A DNA stretch of 64,000 bases from Thraustochytrium sp. TN22. Lineage: Eukaryota; Sar; Bigyra; Thraustochytrida; Thraustochytriidae. The notes under the pieces were generated by a model that saw nothing but the letters and a program-made list of their open reading frames with translations, made no database searches and was not told where the DNA came from. The stretch spans positions 229,740-293,739 of the forward strand of contig JABLUY010000013.1 in the NCBI GenBank assembly GCA_013306675.1, in the 5' to 3' direction. Below, one piece after another: positions 35,453-46,510 of this stretch (position 1 is the first letter of the stretch; every line of letters starts with the position of its first letter). The position numbers and the translations under genes are program-made.

Positions 35453-36850
35453 TCTACGAGGGGCTCGTCGCTGCTTCTCCGTGTCGGCACACAAGCGGCG
35501 CCTCGCCGTACGTGGGCCTCAGCTCTCACAGTAGCGCCAAGTCTCAATACGTCATCCTCGTCAAGCTCTACCGGCAGCAACGGCTCAGGCCAGCAGCAGT
35601 CAGCGAGCTCGAGCCCTTTTCCTTACGACTTTAACCCATACAGTGCTCGAAGCCCCAGGCCATTCTCGCCCTGGGCGCGCACGCGGGAGCTATCCGCCAC
35701 CACGTCTGCCTCTCCGGTATCTTCATCTGCGCAGCTTCCCGGCAGCGCCTGCAAAGATGCCGACCAGGTTCACGCAGAACGGCTGCCCTCGCCGGCGGCT
35801 TCTCAGCTCTCCTCCTTGGGGTCGACCCCCTCCGGCCGCGAGCGCGATGACGATCTTCATCTGACGCAGCCTGGGACGGTCTCTGGCGAGGCACAGGAAC
35901 GCCGAACCCAGCCGGAGCGGGCAGCCAAGCGCAAGGGCCGGGACACAACTGACACCGGACGCCCTACCAAGCGCCGCCTGCAGCAGGAGCTTGCGCAACT
36001 CAAGCGCGACTATGAGTCCCTGCAAGCACAGATGTACGCGTCTTCTGAGGCCTGCATCCAGCAGAGTCGACGCCAGCAGCAGCACCTCAAGGACCGAGAC
36101 GACCTGCACAAGCAGGAGCTCAAGGACCAAGACGACCTGCACGAGCAGGAGCTGCAGCTTCAGCAGAACCAGCACAACCAGGAGCTCTTGGAGCAGCACG
36201 AGCAGTACGAGCAGGACCTCCAGAAGCAGCACCAGCAGCATCAGCAGCATCAGCAGGACCTCCAGAAGCAGCATCAGCAGCACGTGCAGGACCTCCAGAA
36301 GCAGCATCAGCAGTATCAGCAGAAACTGCTGGATTCCATGACCGCAGTGTGCAGCGAGAATGCAGGGCTCCAACAGCAGGTCAAGGCCGCACAGAAGGAG
36401 CAGGCCAGGCTCCAGCGCAAATGCGCCAAGAGTGTGCGCGAGACTATGGCAATCGCCGCGATGAATGACGAGCTGCACCAAGACCACTGCCATCTCCTGG
36501 AGGCCCACGGCCGCCTGGAGGCTGCACACAAGTCTCTAAAGCGGCGCAATGCCGCACTCGAGGAGGACCTGGCTACTGCGCGTCACAAGATGCGGCGCGT
36601 TCAGGACGCCAATGCGCAGCAGGACGCTGGCTTCGCTGACGGACCGGAGGAGGTCAAGGTCGATGCGCAGCCCGAGTTCGAGGTGGCGTGCGACCTGGAC
36701 GACGAGCTCCAGACGGGGGACAATGATGTCTCTTCTGACACCTCCTCCTCTGGTGCCGACTCCGACGGGACCCGCGAGCTGACGAGCCGCATGGCCCGGC
36801 TCAAGTCGATGCTTCTGGGTCGTCTCTGGCCTTCGCGTCGACATCAGTAA
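35453..36850 (+). CDS. Gln/His-rich coiled-coil protein, N-terminus probably on an upstream exon
   Basis: The frame is open from 35453 (just after an in-frame TGA) to the stop at 36850, 465 codons, but the first in-frame ATG lies inside the coiled coil near 36032. The TTG at 35816 is only an internal codon. The part before it is Ser/Pro-rich and looks like real protein (for example SSSSPFPYDFNPYSARSPR), followed by a basic stretch (KRKGRD, PTKRR). From about 35985 a long coiled coil begins, with a minisatellite of DLQKQHQQ units at 36217-36330. It ends with an acidic stretch and a basic tail. A start at 35151 joined by an intron 35171-35460 would fit in phase (see finding). Function unknown; a nuclear or scaffold role is a guess from composition. 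Confidence 0.6.
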   Translation, partial: STRGSSLLLRVGTQAAPRRTWASALTVAPSLNTSSSSSSTGSNGSGQQQSASSSPFPYDFNPYSARSPRPFSPWARTRELSATTSASPVSSSAQLPGSACKDADQVHAERLPSPAASQLSSLGSTPSGRERDDDLHLTQPGTVSGEAQERRTQPERAAKRKGRDTTDTGRPTKRRLQQELAQLKRDYESLQAQMYASSEACIQQSRRQQQHLKDRDDLHKQELKDQDDLHEQELQLQQNQHNQELLEQHEQYEQDLQKQHQQHQQHQQDLQKQHQQHVQDLQKQHQQYQQKLLDSMTAVCSENAGLQQQVKAAQKEQARLQRKCAKSVRETMAIAAMNDELHQDHCHLLEAHGRLEAAHKSLKRRNAALEEDLATARHKMRRVQDANAQQDAGFADGPEEVKVDAQPEFEVACDLDDELQTGDNDVSSDTSSSGADSDGTRELTSRMARLKSMLLGRLWPSRRHQ

Positions 36851-37215
36851 ACGCACGACACGGAGAGAAGACTTGGCGGGGACGTCACAATCGTCTTCGG
36901 ACCAGCAGATCTCTCTCTCTCTCTCTGTCAATCCACCGCCTTGAGGACCCTGCTTGGCAAAGCAATACAAAAAGGGCACAGCAAAATCGAGAGGCTGCAG
37001 CAGCCGCCGCGACAGCAGCCGCCGCGACAGCAGCCGCCGCGACGACAGCCGCCAAGGGACGGCAGCAGCCGCCGCAACAGCAAGCACGATCGCCGGAAGG
37101 ACCCGAACGCCTGTGAATAGAATCTCCTCCAATGAGAGCACCAAGAATAAGAATTTACAACACGTTTTCCCCTTCCGATTTCTGTTCTCGTCGGCTCCGA
37201 AAGCGCCGCGGCAAC
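36851..37215. other. Convergent 3' intergenic region with 15-bp repeats
   Basis: 365 bp between the coiled-coil gene and the DinB-like gene. It includes a short CT run (36910-36927) and several copies of a 15-bp unit CGACAGCAGCCGCCG at about 36997-37079. No gene recognised. Confidence 0.55.
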
Positions 37216-37803
37216 TCACTTCTTGCCGGCAGCCGCCGCCGCGGAGGCGTCGGGGCCACAGATGTGGCTGTGATTGTAGTGGACGGTGGAGGGGGCGAGA
37301 CCAAACTCCCGCGGGAGCGCCTTGGAGAGCGTCTCGGCGTCGACGTGCGCCTGGACGATAAGCTTCATCATGGCTTGATGATGAATGGAGTGGTGCGCAG
37401 CGAACCAGAGCTCCCGGGCGGCGTTGCTGTCGAAGGTGTGGCGTGCGTCGTCGGCGCCGGCGAGGTTGAACTGCACGCGTAATGGGCGGCTGAGCATATC
37501 CTCGGTGACCATGCCGAGCTTGGTGCTGCAGTCCATGATGGCCTCCACGGCGGCGGTGAGGTCAGTCTCGACGTCGCCGCCGCGCGTGCGCGTGTCGTAG
37601 TCGATCTCGGCCATGTCTTTGCGGAGAATCCCGTCCAGCGCGCGCGTGTAGTGGTCGAGAGAGTGGCGCACGTGGCCGCCGATGGACGCGCCGACCACCT
37701 TGCACTTGACGCGGTAGGCCTCGTAGCAGCCCATCTTCTCCATGGTGCACAGCAGCAGCTGCTTTTGCATGAGCACGCGCCGCGACGCCTCCACCACGTT
37801 CAT
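37216..37803 (-). CDS. DinB-like four-helix protein
   Basis: 195 residues from the ATG at 37803. The pattern matches the DinB/YfiT-like superfamily of metal-binding four-helix bundles. A first His lies in IGGHVRHSLDHY. A YDTRTRGGDVETD stretch follows. The paired His are in AHHSIHHQAMMKLI, and the protein ends near FGLAPSTVHYNHSH. The three-His geometry suits a divalent metal site. Bacterial relatives are often annotated as DinB family proteins without a known reaction, and some relatives are thiol-dependent enzymes. The substrate here is unknown. It may be of bacterial origin, but GC content and codon use look like the neighbours. Confidence 0.75.
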   Translation of the reverse strand: MNVVEASRRVLMQKQLLLCTMEKMGCYEAYRVKCKVVGASIGGHVRHSLDHYTRALDGILRKDMAEIDYDTRTRGGDVETDLTAAVEAIMDCSTKLGMVTEDMLSRPLRVQFNLAGADDARHTFDSNAARELWFAAHHSIHHQAMMKLIVQAHVDAETLSKALPREFGLAPSTVHYNHSHICGPDASAAAAAGKK

Positions 37804-38276
37804 CTTGCTGCTCGTCCGCGTGCGCTGCTCGTCTCCGGCGCGACGGACGGATCAATCGATCGGCGGACGGGCGCGGCTTCTCCCTGCTCCTCTCCCACCC
37901 TCCCCCCTCGCCGCCGCCGCTCGGTGCTGGTGCAGGCGCTGCACAGCGCTGCACAGCGCCGCCGCCGCGCGCTGCCCGCCCGCCCGCCCGCCCGCGCGAC
38001 CGCCGCTCGCTCGCTCGCCCGCTCTGCGTGCGCACGAGGCCTCGGAGGTCGTTGATGATTTGTCCGTGCTCGACTCCGTGCTCGACTCGAGCCAAGCTGA
38101 GCGGCCAAGTTGGCCGAGGGACGTCGAGGGGACGGCGCGGCGCCGCACGGGACGGCCCAGGGGCGACGGGGAGGAAGACGAGGACGAGGACAAGTGGGTC
38201 GGCGAGCCGCTCATGGTGGTCACATCAATCATTTTTCTCAGGTCAACTATACATGCCGGGTGGAGGCCATGACTCA
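37804..38276. promoter_or_regulatory. 5' region of the DinB-like gene and 3' of the Q-rich gene
   Basis: 473 bp. CCCG and CGCT repeats occur at 37976-38015. An acidic-looking GAGGACGAGGAC stretch at 38165-38195 has no supporting start. No gene recognised. Confidence 0.45.
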
Positions 38277-38278
38277 TC

Positions 38279-38316
<38 letters not shown>

Positions 38317-40487
38317 ACCTGCGCGAGAGCGCTGAGCGCGGTAAGGCTGGAGGAGGAGGCCTGGTAGGGCGGGTTGTTGGTGTTCGTGGCGGAGGAGGTG
38401 TCGGAGGACTGCTGCTGGTGCTGCTGCGGAGTGAAGGTGTTGAAGGTCTGCTTGGGCGGCATGGAGAAGCCGCCCTGGGACATGAGCGCCTGGAGCTGGC
38501 TGAGCACGGAGGCGCTGGCAGCGCTGCTGGCCTGGGCCTGGTGCTGCTGCACTTGAGCCTGCTGGGCGAGCGCGGCGAGGCTGGGGAAGGAGGAGAAGTC
38601 AGCCGTCTTGGCCTCGGTGCCGTTGGAGAATTGGGAGCCGAGGAAGGAGGACTGGTTCTGCAAGTTCTGCATGTTCTGCTGCTGTTGCTGCAGCTGGCCG
38701 AAATTGATGCCAAGCGAGGCGAGCGAGGGCGGCATGGTTTGCGCCGGCATGGAGGCCGGGAGTGGCGCGTCGGCCTTCTTGGATGCCGGACTGGAGTGCA
38801 CCGAGGAGACGGAGCTGGTGCTTGAAGGAATGGAGGTGTTGCGGGGCAGCGAGCGCTCTTGCGCGGTCTGCATGGAGCGCTCACGCTCACGGTCGGCGGA
38901 GGCCATGGCGTTGGTGCCAGTAGCGTTGTTGTTGTTGCTGTTGTTGCTGCTGCTGCCGTTGAGAGAAACAATGAAGTTGGACAGCGCGCTGGCCGAGGGC
39001 ATGGAGGACTGGAAGCCGGACATGGCGCCCGGATAGAAGGAGGAGGCGGCCTGCGTGGCGAAGGGCGTGCTGTACGCGCCGGTGTAAAAGGGCGACTGGG
39101 TCTGCTGCTGCTGCTGCTGCTGCTGCATGGAGAGCGAAGATTGCTGGTGCGGCGGCTGCATTTGCATCTGCTGGGCGCGCAAAAAGTTCTGGTAGTTCAT
39201 GAATGCCTGGGCCTGCTGTTGCTGCTGAGACTGCGCGGCGGCTGCAAAGTCCATGGATGCAGGCGGCACGAGAGAGGCGCGGCGCGGGCGCGCGTCGGGC
39301 GGGGCGCCGGCGAGCGAGCTGGCCTCGGGCGCCGATGAGGTGGAGGGCCGGCGGTGCAGCATCGGATGGAGCGGGCGGGAGACCGTGTTGACGTCCTGGC
39401 GCCAGGCGGAGACGATGCGAAAGTGAGGGGAGTCCTTGATGTCGATGCAGACATTGCGGTCATCGAAAACGTAGGCAGTGAAGGCGTGGAGCTCGCTCGT
39501 GGTGTACTTGTTCTGCTCGCAGTGGTAGCGCCACTTGCGCGGGGGCATGAAGTCGAAGACGGCGAGGCCCTCGGCCTCGTTGTACTCCTGGAAGGAGGCA
39601 AAGACGACACGGGAGACCTCGGCGGCAGCCGAGGAGGACTTGGCGCCGAGTTCGACCATGGGCTTCTCGCGCACCTTGCGGAAGCGGCCCATGAGGTGGA
39701 GCTTGCGCGCGGCCTGGGCGCTCGGGCAGCGCAAGAACACGGTGATGGGGAGGCCGCAGAAGCTGCGCTCCTTGTGCTCCGGGGCGCAAAAGGGGAAGCA
39801 GCGCAGGTTCTTGTGGCGCGTGCGCACGTAGGATGGGTGCCAGTTGGTTTCGAGCGCGAAGCGCATCTCGCTGTGGCCCTTGGGGCCGGCGCCGTGGTCC
39901 ATGACGCGCGGCATGCTGCTGAGGAAGCTCTTGGACGACTTGCGCGGGCGGTTCTTGCCGTCCTTGGCCGGCTTGACGGCCTTGCCGCCGTCCTCATCGC
40001 CGTCCTCGTCGCGGTCCTCCTCCTCCTCCTCTTCTTCCTCGCCGTCCTCGCTGTCCTCCTCCTCCTCGGGCCCCTTGCTGGCTGCGGCGGCGGTGGCGGC
40101 CGCCGGCCTGATGTTGGCGGCCACAGCAGACGTGCGGCGCTTGCTGCGTGCGTCGTCGTCTCCATCCTCGTCACTGTCGTTGTTGTTGTTGTGGGCCTTG
40201 CCGTCGGCGGCGAGCTTGCGGTCGGCGAGCTTGCGCTTGCGGGTCGTGCCGTTGCCGCGGGCGTCCGAGGCCTCACCCTCAGACTGCAGGGACTCCTCGA
40301 AGTCGCTCTCCATCTCGGCCTTGCGCGTCGTCGCGTCCGTGGGCGCCGGACTGCACGCCTCCTTGCGCTCCTCCTCGAGCGCCGCGCCGCGCTCCTCGGC
40401 CGCGTTTGTGGTGGCCGCGGCCGCCTTCTGCGGGAGGTTCTGTGGCGCCTGCTCTGCTTTCTGTTTGGCGTCCCCAACTGCAGCCAT
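38277..40487 (-). CDS. Unrecognised nuclear-type protein with central conserved-looking domain and Q/N-rich tail
   Basis: 736 residues from the ATG at 40487. The N-terminal 190 residues are charged, with a candidate nuclear signal (TRKRKLADRK), an Asn run and a long Glu/Asp block. Residues about 200-370 look like a folded domain: it includes LETNWHPSYVRTRHKN, a CPSAQAARKLHL stretch, and WRYHCEQNKYTTSELHAFTA, with several Cys. I do not recognise it. The remaining half is Gln/Ser/Asn-rich with many QQQ runs. The protein ends in WQ11, encoded by an uninterrupted CAG array (38280-38312) directly before the stop. The composition resembles transcription regulators or mRNP proteins, which is inference only. 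Confidence 0.72.
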
Positions 40488-41040
40488 TGCTGGAGCGGTT
40501 GCGGGGTCTGTCTGGCTGCACCGAGCCTCGCGCGCTGGCTGCGCTAGGCTGCGCAACGCTACGCTCTGCGCTCGCTGCGCGCTGCTGGTTGAGCGCTCTC
40601 TTTGTGGCTAGGTCGCTCCGCCTCGGGCGATGGTCTGCCTGCCTGCCTGCCTGCTTTGTGCGTTGACTCGGTTGTCGTTCGCCTGCTTCTTTCTCCTTCT
40701 TTCTCAGGTAACGAGGCTTTGGCTGATCGCTTGCTTGCACGCTCAGGCCGGGCCGCTCGCTGGTAGGCGCGCGTGGGTGGGTGCAACAGAACAGCAGGTG
40801 GCGCAGCGAAAGCAGCGAAAGGGTTTCTGGTTTGCTGCGCGCTGCTGATCGCTGGCTGACCGCCTTCACTTCGCGCGCGGAAGCGGAGGCGGGCGCGGCG
40901 CCGCCAGAGGGGACGCACGCGGGCCGGGCGCCGCTGTAGCGAGTGAGTGCCTGCCTGCCCAACCTCCAAGCGGCGCGCTGCGAGCGCAGGAGGAAGGAGG
41001 TCAGGGGGCCGCGGCGCGCGGCGAGAGGGGCGGCGAGAGG

Positions 41041-41160
41041 GGCGAGGCGAGGCGACTCGAGCCGAGCCGAGCCGAGCCGAGCCAAGCCGAGCCGAGCCGA
41101 GTCGAGGCGAGTCGAGTCGAGTCGAGTCGAGTCGAGTCGAGTCGAGTCGGGGCGAGTCGG
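41041..41160. repeat. Pentanucleotide array (GAGCC/GAGTC)n
   Basis: About 20 pentamers, first mostly GAGCC, then GAGTC, with occasional substitutions. It lies about 550 bp upstream of the Q-rich gene start. Confidence 0.93.
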
Positions 41161-44100
41161 ATCGAAGCGGTGCACTGCGCCGTGCGGTGCGGTGCTGTGC
41201 CGTGTCGTGCCGTGCCGTACGGAGTCGAGCCACGCCGGGGCAGCGCAGCTCGTTGAGCCGACCTGAATCGAGTCAAGGCGAGGCGAGCGGAGGCGGCGGG
41301 CGACTCGCGGGCGAGCTTGGCTTAGCTGCTTGCGTCTCGTCGGCCGGCGCTCGTCGACCAGGACCGGTGAACTTCTTCCCCTCGGGCGCCTCGGCAGCGC
41401 GGCGCGGCGCGGCGCGCGGCGTGGCGCCTCGGCCACGACGCGTGCTTCCAAGCAGCAACTGCTGAGGGAGAGACCTCTCGGACGAGCTGCGGGCGTCTGC
41501 GGGGCTCCAGTCCGAGGCCGCTTGTCCCGGGGCCCGAAACCGGGCAGCGCCGTGAGGCCGTCCGGCGCGCGCCGGCCCAGCGGTGGCGGGCTAGCCAACT
41601 GTGGCCCGTCGGCGCCCGGCCTGGCGCGCCGTGCGAGCGCAGCCACGCCTCACGTGAGTGCAGCCAATGGCTGTGCTGCTGGCTGCTCGTGGGCTTGCGA
41701 CGCACGCGCAGCGGTAGGCGGGCAGGTCGCTCACTCCCTGTCAGGCACCCAGACCAGCCAGGCAGCCAGGCAGGCAGCCAGGCAGGCAGCCAGCAGGCCC
41801 TGGCCAGCTGCCGAGCGCAAGCTGCCGGCAGCGGGGAACGGGGAACCGATGAGATATGCAAGAGAGGCACTGGCACTGGCAGGTGCCTCTCTCTTTGCGC
41901 CGGTGCAGCTTACCACAAGCTGAGCCCAGGGGCTGATGTAAGCGCGCAGCACAGCGCGGGTCGGCTGGCGTGGCGTGCGCGGCTGCGGCGGAGCTCGTTC
42001 ACCGGACGAACTGTGCTTCGTTGGCGTGGCGTGGCGAGCGTGCGTGGCGAGCGTGCGTAAGAGCTTGCCTGCAGTGAGTCCCCGCAGCGGATGAGAGTGC
42101 AGCGGATGAGCTGTTCTGTGGAAGGAAGGGACGGGAGCGCTTGGCGTAGCCCGGGCCCAAGGGGCCGAGGGCAGCCAGACGCTGGCAAAGACCCGGACAA
42201 GCAAGGGCCGAGCGGCCGTTGGGAAGGCTGACGAACGTCTCCTCACTGCTGTGCAGTGTCAGCGCCAGCGTTGCGTTGCGTCGCCTGACCGCTCGATCGA
42301 CTGCTAACTATGCCAGCTCAGAGCGGAAGCTCTCGCCCACCCGAGGTTGTCTCGCTGACCAGCTAGCGGGCCTGCGATGCGCCGCCGCGGCCACGCGCTG
42401 TCGAGGTTGTCCGTAGCCGCTCGCTTGGCTCTTTTGCTTCCTGGAGCTCCGGCGCGAGCACAGCAGCAATATCTCGTTGCTCGCCAGCTGCGGCCTCCCT
42501 GGCCTGGAGCGAGCGGCGCGGCGGCGCTACCGCGCCGTTGCGCGCGGCGGCTACGCCTGCGCTTGCGTCCGCGCCCGCGCGCCGCCGAGTCCCTCCCGCG
42601 GAACTTGGCGAGGAGAGACCGCGAGGCCCGTGGGCCTGGTCCGGCTGCGCAGGCGGAGAGCCCGAGCGCGCACGGCGCGAGCGAAAGACCTCCCTGCGGG
42701 TAGGGGTTCTTGCGCGCCGGCCCCTTCGAGTGGCGCGCGCGGGCGCACGGCGGGGCAAGTGGTCGCGGCCGGGCGCGCCGGTGCAGCGGCAGCGGGCCGG
42801 CCGGCCGCGCGACTGCCGCGCGCGCCAGGCGGGTGTGAGGGAGGTCCTGGGAGGAGAGAGGCGGCCGGCGGCCTTGAACCGGCGCAGCCGGCCCGGCTCG
42901 GCTCGGCTCAGTCTGCCTGTGGCTGGACTCTGGAGGAGGCTGGTGGAAGGGAGGGGCAATGATGAGTGAAGCAGGTGCACGGCGAGCCCGAGCTTTGCCC
43001 TAACTTAAGTTAGGTTACAGCGGGCGGCCGAGGGCAAGCGAACTTGGCGCTATGGCCACGCTGCACCGCACTGCAGGCAGAGCAGGCGTTCCGAGTCGTT
43101 GCCTGCTTCTGTCCCCCTCGACGGGGCGCTGCAGGTCGGTGTCGGTTGCAGTTTGGGTACGTTTGCAGCGTCGATGCGTGGCGCCAGGTAGGGGACCTCG
43201 TCTCAAGTCGCTGTGCTGTTGACTGTGCGCGGAAGAGCCTGCTCTGGCCGTTGCGTCTCGGCGCCAGGGCCCCAGGGGGCGTCCATGAGATGTCTGCGGA
43301 AATGAGCACGCACAGCCCTTGAGCGAGGAACCCCCCCTACCCTCCAACACACGCAAACATTGCGCGCTACGCACGGCCAGCCGCCAGGCAGGCCGGCCAG
43401 CCATGCAAGGCGCCTTGAAGTCTCCGGGTCCGCTCGCACGCTCTCTCTCTCTGTCTCTCTCTGCCTCCCGCAGGCCAGGCCCCTGCTGCGCAGGCTGCTC
43501 AGCCGCTGCTGCCGCCACAGAACTTGGCCCTCTTGGCCCGCCGCTCCTGCCGCGCACACATGACCGGCGAGTTGCAGGGACACGGTGAGGGACAGCGCAT
43601 TTCTGTTAGCGATGGCGAGTCGACGACTCGACGCTGTGCAGTGTGAGAGCGTGCTCGAAGCTACCCCTGTGTTCCGGGCCTTCCGGCTCCACAGGGGGGG
43701 GGGAGGGAGGAGGGAAGGGGCACCACTGCATTCCCCAAGTGTGTGGCCAACAGAGATATCCGGTGAAAGAATCAGAAGTGAGGGGAGGAGCCTGAGAGAG
43801 GGAGGCTAGCTACTAGGCTACTACTAAGTTAGGCCGGAGGAGAGGGAGGTGAGAGGTGGCCTCGCCGCGGCCCACTCGGACGGCGGGCGGCCAGTGTCTG
43901 CGGCCCGCATGCGTGAACCTCCTGCCGTTGGCGGCCCGCGAGGTGGCCCAGGTTCCTTAGCCTTGTTGGCATTTAGAAAACTGGTGCTCCTGGCATTCGC
44001 AGAACCAACAGAAGGAAACAGAAATGGCGTCTTCCACTGGCAGGCATCCGGCGGCATGCGCATTTTACGCCAAACGGCCCAGACTCACAACAAGCAGCTC

Positions 44101-46147
44101 GTTCTTGCCATGCTGCAATCCTCTGTCGCAAGAAGAAACGGGTCACACGAGGCCGGCCGGCGAACCCAGGGGCCGGCCGCCACGCGCGACACAGCCGCCG
44201 CGGCAAGGCCGCGGTGGCCGCGGTGCCCTTTTCTACCACGGAATGGAGAATCAAAAGTTTACCTGGCAGGCCACGATACTCCACAGCACGCACGCATTTC
44301 TGGCCCACGATAACTTAGCTTACGTGTCCCGAAACGGACAGCCAACTTCCGTTGTCATCGCCAAGAGCCTGTCGACTGCGAGGATACGAGTCCTCTGATA
44401 AGTAAGGGGCAGTTGCCCGGTCGGCGGTGCGGCGCTGGGAAGCGAGGTTTCATCCGGCGTGCAGCATGTGCTGAGCCGGCTAGCTGTGCTCCGCCGAGTT
44501 GCTCCTGCAAGCGGACTGAATGATCGTGCAGCCTGCCACCAGGAACAGCAGCTTCTGGCATGGTCGACACTGCTCGCTCCGTTTCAAGGCTTATTATCCC
44601 TGATAGTGACGCGGCTGGTTGGCAGAAATCCGATGAACAAATGAGAGCTACTACCACTCATCTCGCCAGAGCAGCCTGTGCAGTGCGGAAGCCCGGCTTG
44701 CTAGCCGCCAGCCAGAGGCAGGCATGGAGGCAGTCAGTCCGCCACAGCAGCAAGCGTGGCGAGCGCCCCCGGGCCCGGCGAGCGCCCCGCCGGGCCGCTC
44801 GCGCCACGCTGGCACGCTCTCTCTTTGTTGCTGTGTGGGCCACCCCGGCACTGCGGCCGATGAACTGGCCAGCTCGAAGGACTGGCCGGCCCGAAGGAGC
44901 TCGGCCCCGAGGCAGGCTTCGCGCAAACGCCGCCGATTGACCGAGCCCCTGCCGGCCTACTTGCCAAGCGAGCAACGGCCTCCTCCGTAGCCTGGAGCTC
45001 CGTTCGCTGGCGACAACGAAAAAAGAGCTGACCGTACTCGAACCGCCGCCACCAAACTAACGCCCCCCGGAGGCCCCCGGAGGAAGAAAGCGTGTAGGCT
45101 TCCACTGGCAGTAGCTGGCCGCCGACGTGGCCAAAAAACTCATCGACGATAGCGCCTCCAAGGCGCACGCTCAAGCTGGGTAACGCTGCTGTCGACGCAG
45201 CACGCGGACGAGTAAGGCTGCATGGCAGAAGTCTGTGAGGAGTCGCCTGCGTCTGGCCGACGGCCGTGCGGCGCGGCGCAAGCCGCGCAACCCTCCTCCC
45301 GCTGAAGTGGGTCCACTGGAAAGTGCGAAGCACTGCCCAGCTCCCATCAATCGATCCGAGTCGTCTGCCTCACCTGAACCCGCCGCCAGCCACACACAGG
45401 CTGCCGTCGTCGAGGCTTGCGCCTCGACGCACTTCAGCCAGGCAGGCTTGAATGCGAATCGATGCGAAGGTCGCTCGACGAGCTCATTGCTTTCCATGGC
45501 CAAACAACGCTCGGATCCGCGCGCGGCGCTACTAGGCCAATTGGAAGCGCGCCGTGCTGTCGCGGCCAGCGAGTGTCATGCGCGCAACTCGTTCTAGCTA
45601 ACGAAAGAGAAGGTGCTGCGCGCCGGGCCAGTGGTGCCCTAAAATCAAGTCAAGCAAGCACCCAGGAACGGCGAAGGGTCGGCCAGAGCTAGCTAGCTAG
45701 CTACGCCACTGCACTGCGAGGCGCTTCGAGGCGTCGTACCTCGGAGCGGGGTGCGACCTCCTCTTGGCTGCCCGCCCGCCGGCCGGCGGACCCCAGCACC
45801 TGCGCCCACTGAAAGACCCGGATCCTCTCTCTCTTGCAAGGGCTCACAGTCGGCCCCCCTTCCATTTTACTAACTTATGTCACATCACGATCTGCCACTG
45901 CTGCTGCGCCGCCACTCACCACTGGCCCCTTTCCTACAGAACAGCTGTGGGAGGGACGGCGGTTTCTCCAACACAACCTGTCCCGGGCTAGCCAGCCTGA
46001 GAGCAGGGGCAGGGGTGGCAGGGGTGGCGCCATCGCGCCTCCAGGCCTGCTTTTGCTCTCACCCCCCGAAGCGTGGTGGCTGCGGCTTGGTTGACGGTAC
46101 AGACGCAGGCTGGCAAGCGGGCAGATGCCACGTCAACGCTTGGCTAG

Positions 46148-46510
46148 GCTCGCCTCAGCTCGCCTCAGCTCGCTTGCCTCAGCGCTCGCCTCCGCTCGGT
46201 TCCGCTCAGCCTGGCCCGGGGCTCGACTCGGCTCCATTCGGTTCGGCTTCATGGCTCGGCTTCGCTTCACTCCTCGTCGCTCACTGTCAACTTGAGTCTC
46301 GCCCGGACTCACTTCATCCGAACGCTTCTTCGAGATCATTGGCGGGCGAGTGCAAGCGATAGCGAGTGGGCTGCGCTCATGTTGCATCACGTTGCGTCTT
46401 GTCACGACGCCTCGCGCGCGATGCCGCGATGTCGCGCGTCGCCTCTCGTCGCGTCGCGTCGCCGCTCGTCGCCTCACATCGCGTCACATCGCGTCGCGCC
46501 GCGTCGCGCG
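46148..46510. repeat. Clustered imperfect 5/10-bp repeats
   Basis: CTCGCCTCAG units open the stretch (46148-46190), followed by degenerate CGGCTC/GGTTC pentamers to about 46260. A second block of GCGTC/ACATC pentamers covers 46433-46510. A TCACTGTCA word lies at 46281-46289 between them. Confidence 0.8.

Noticed and set aside
35816-35818. Start of the coiled-coil protein at 35816
   Set aside because: The codon is TTG, and protein-like sequence continues upstream in frame, so it is internal.
44734-45333. 199-codon minus-strand frame in the desert
   Set aside because: A short stretch looks mildly protein-like, but the rest is low complexity and no family or supporting signal is visible.
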